From a bacterium (GTDB lineage Bacteria; Zhuqueibacterota; Zhuqueibacteria; Residuimicrobiales; Krinioviventaceae): a DNA stretch of 6,678 bases. Below are positions 5,673 to 6,678 of this stretch, one piece after another. A program made the position numbers and the translations under genes. Position 1 is the stretch's first letter, and every line of letters begins with the position of its first letter. Location of the stretch: positions 1 through 6,678 of the forward strand of contig JAJRST010000246.1 of assembly GCA_024278645.1 (NCBI GenBank), in the 5' to 3' direction. The notes under the pieces are model-generated. The model was not told the DNA's origin and ran no database searches. It saw nothing but the letters and a program-made list of their open reading frames with translations.

Positions 5673-6566
5673 CTATTTTACAGTAATGACCGGACAGGGC
5701 GCCTTTCGAATCACTTTATTGGCCTGGCTTCCGATGAGGAGCTGGGTTAAAGCATTCATGCTGTGCGTGCCCATGACGATGAGATCGATGCTGTTCTCCT
5801 CGGCATGTTCGATGATCGTCTGCGCTATCTTGCCCTCTTTGATGACCAAATTCCTTTTGACATGTTCCGGTATAAGCTCCGCCGCCATTTTCGCCATCGT
5901 CTCCTCGGACTTGTCCTTGATGTGCGGCATGACATCGAAAATGGTCTCGCCTTCCGCCATGAAATAGGCGGGATGAATGACGTCTTCCACCACATGCAAA
6001 ATATCGATGACGCTGTCGTCAGACAGAAACGACAGAGCGAGTTGCAACGCGCGATGACTCTGTTCGAAAAAATCCGTCGGAACGAGGATGCGTTTGTATA
6101 CGGGCAACGAGATTGTGCTGTCTTCGATGCGAACGGTTAGTACCGGATACTCCGCATGATGGACGATATTTTCCGCCACGCTGCCGAGGAAAAAACGCGC
6201 CAATGATTTACGGCTGTGCGTGCCCATGGCAATGAGATCGACGTTCTCTTCCGCTGCGTAGGTCAATATTTCTTCGTACGGGGAAAAACCGCGTCTGACG
6301 ACATAGTCTATGGTTAGATCCTTCAAGGCATATTCGGAGATGGTCTTTTGAAAATAGTCGCCGGCTCTTTTTTCCATTTTTTGGTAATAGTCGTCAAGAT
6401 CGGGGAAAGGCTGTTCCGCGGCGTACGGATCGTCATTGTAAATCGTGACCACATGCAGCAGCGTGATCCTGGCTTTGTGCATGGCGGCGATGCTCAAGGC
6501 GTTCGCCAAGGCATGTTTGGCGGTAATCGAAAAATCACTGGGGACAAGTATGTGCTTGATGTTCAT
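5673..6566 (-). CDS. Tandem-domain universal stress protein (UspA family)
   Basis: A 297-residue cytoplasmic protein built of two Usp domains (about 1-147 and 155-297). Each starts with a strand ending in a nucleotide-binding aspartate (ILVPSDF, D11; ILVPTDF, D165). Each also carries an ATP-loop-like motif: GTHSRKSLARFFLGS (115-129) and GTHSMNALTQLLIGS (266-280). The usual second glycine of G-x2-G-x9-G-S is serine in both copies, but the spacing is kept, so ATP binding is plausible but not certain. Such tandem Usps help survival under starvation, oxygen or redox stress; the exact role here is unknown. The start is ATG 6566, with a weak GAGAAAAG ribosome site. It is the first visible gene of a pair with the zf-HC2 gene. 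Upstream lies AT-rich DNA without a clear promoter consensus. Confidence 0.94.
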   Translation of the reverse strand: MNIKHILVPSDFSITAKHALANALSIAAMHKARITLLHVVTIYNDDPYAAEQPFPDLDDYYQKMEKRAGDYFQKTISEYALKDLTIDYVVRRGFSPYEEILTYAAEENVDLIAMGTHSRKSLARFFLGSVAENIVHHAEYPVLTVRIEDSTISLPVYKRILVPTDFFEQSHRALQLALSFLSDDSVIDILHVVEDVIHPAYFMAEGETIFDVMPHIKDKSEETMAKMAAELIPEHVKRNLVIKEGKIAQTIIEHAEENSIDLIVMGTHSMNALTQLLIGSQANKVIRKAPCPVITVK

Positions 6567-6678
6567 GTCTTTTCTCGTTTTTTTCTCTCGCCGTAAAAGC
6601 TAAACAAAATAACAAAAAATTCCTAATAAAAATTCAGGGCAAATAAATTAATCCCGACGACGCTTGGAGATTAAAATA
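6567..6678. other. AT-rich region upstream of the Usp gene
   Basis: A 112-base stretch with no coding frame of note. No convincing sigma-70 or sigma-54 box is seen for the Usp gene. On the plus strand GGAG at 6666-6669 sits near the window edge and could be the ribosome site of a divergent gene starting around or beyond 6678. Confidence 0.4.

Noticed and set aside
1..6678. CRISPR arrays, tRNA or rRNA genes, insertion sequences and attachment sites.
   Set aside because: Reading both strands I saw no regularly spaced direct repeats, no tRNA-like cloverleaf, no transposase or integrase motifs and no flanking terminal repeats.

Overview
The window reads as one piece of chromosome from an anaerobic bacterium. 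Every gene I can support lies on the minus strand, so transcription runs from high to low coordinates. The main clue to lifestyle is a flavin-based NADH-dehydrogenase/[FeFe]-hydrogenase type cluster: NuoE-like, HndB-like and NuoF-like subunits, preceded by a PHP-domain protein and a stand-alone GHKL ATPase. That arrangement is known from fermentative, acetogenic and syntrophic anaerobes (Clostridia, Negativicutes, some Desulfobacterota and related phyla). Purine-rich GGAGG ribosome sites, GTG/TTG starts and one near-consensus sigma-70 promoter are compatible with that. The phylum cannot be fixed from this sequence alone.

Right part (5427-6678): a two-domain universal stress protein is followed almost without a gap by a small soluble zinc-finger (zf-HC2, anti-sigma-like) protein. 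An AT-rich stretch without a clear gene lies to the right of the Usp gene. A GGAG on the plus strand near the right edge hints at a divergent gene just outside.

Middle part (3761-5404): lexA has its own strong promoter (TTGACA, 17-nt spacer, TATTAT). An inverted repeat directly downstream of the -10 box resembles a degenerate Gram-positive SOS box, so lexA probably represses itself. A ribokinase (rbsK) follows 34 nt after lexA and is probably co-transcribed. A perfect palindrome stands just after the rbsK stop.

Intergenic part (3304-3760): about 460 AT-rich bases without a convincing gene. They hold two inverted repeats and a sigma-54-like -24/-12 element that points at the redox operon about 300 nt downstream.

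Left part (1-3303): the redox operon, in the order PHP phosphoesterase, HATPase_c protein, HndB-like [2Fe-2S] protein, NuoE-like [2Fe-2S] protein, NuoF-like flavoprotein (runs off the left edge). NuoE and NuoF overlap by 8 nt. The likely job is to pass electrons between NADH and low-potential carriers or a hydrogenase catalytic subunit expected just beyond position 1. The PHP and ATPase proteins are conserved neighbours whose role in such clusters is not settled. The most unusual protein detail is that the N-terminal thioredoxin-like domain of the NuoF homologue has lost every cluster-ligating cysteine that its operon partner HndB retains.
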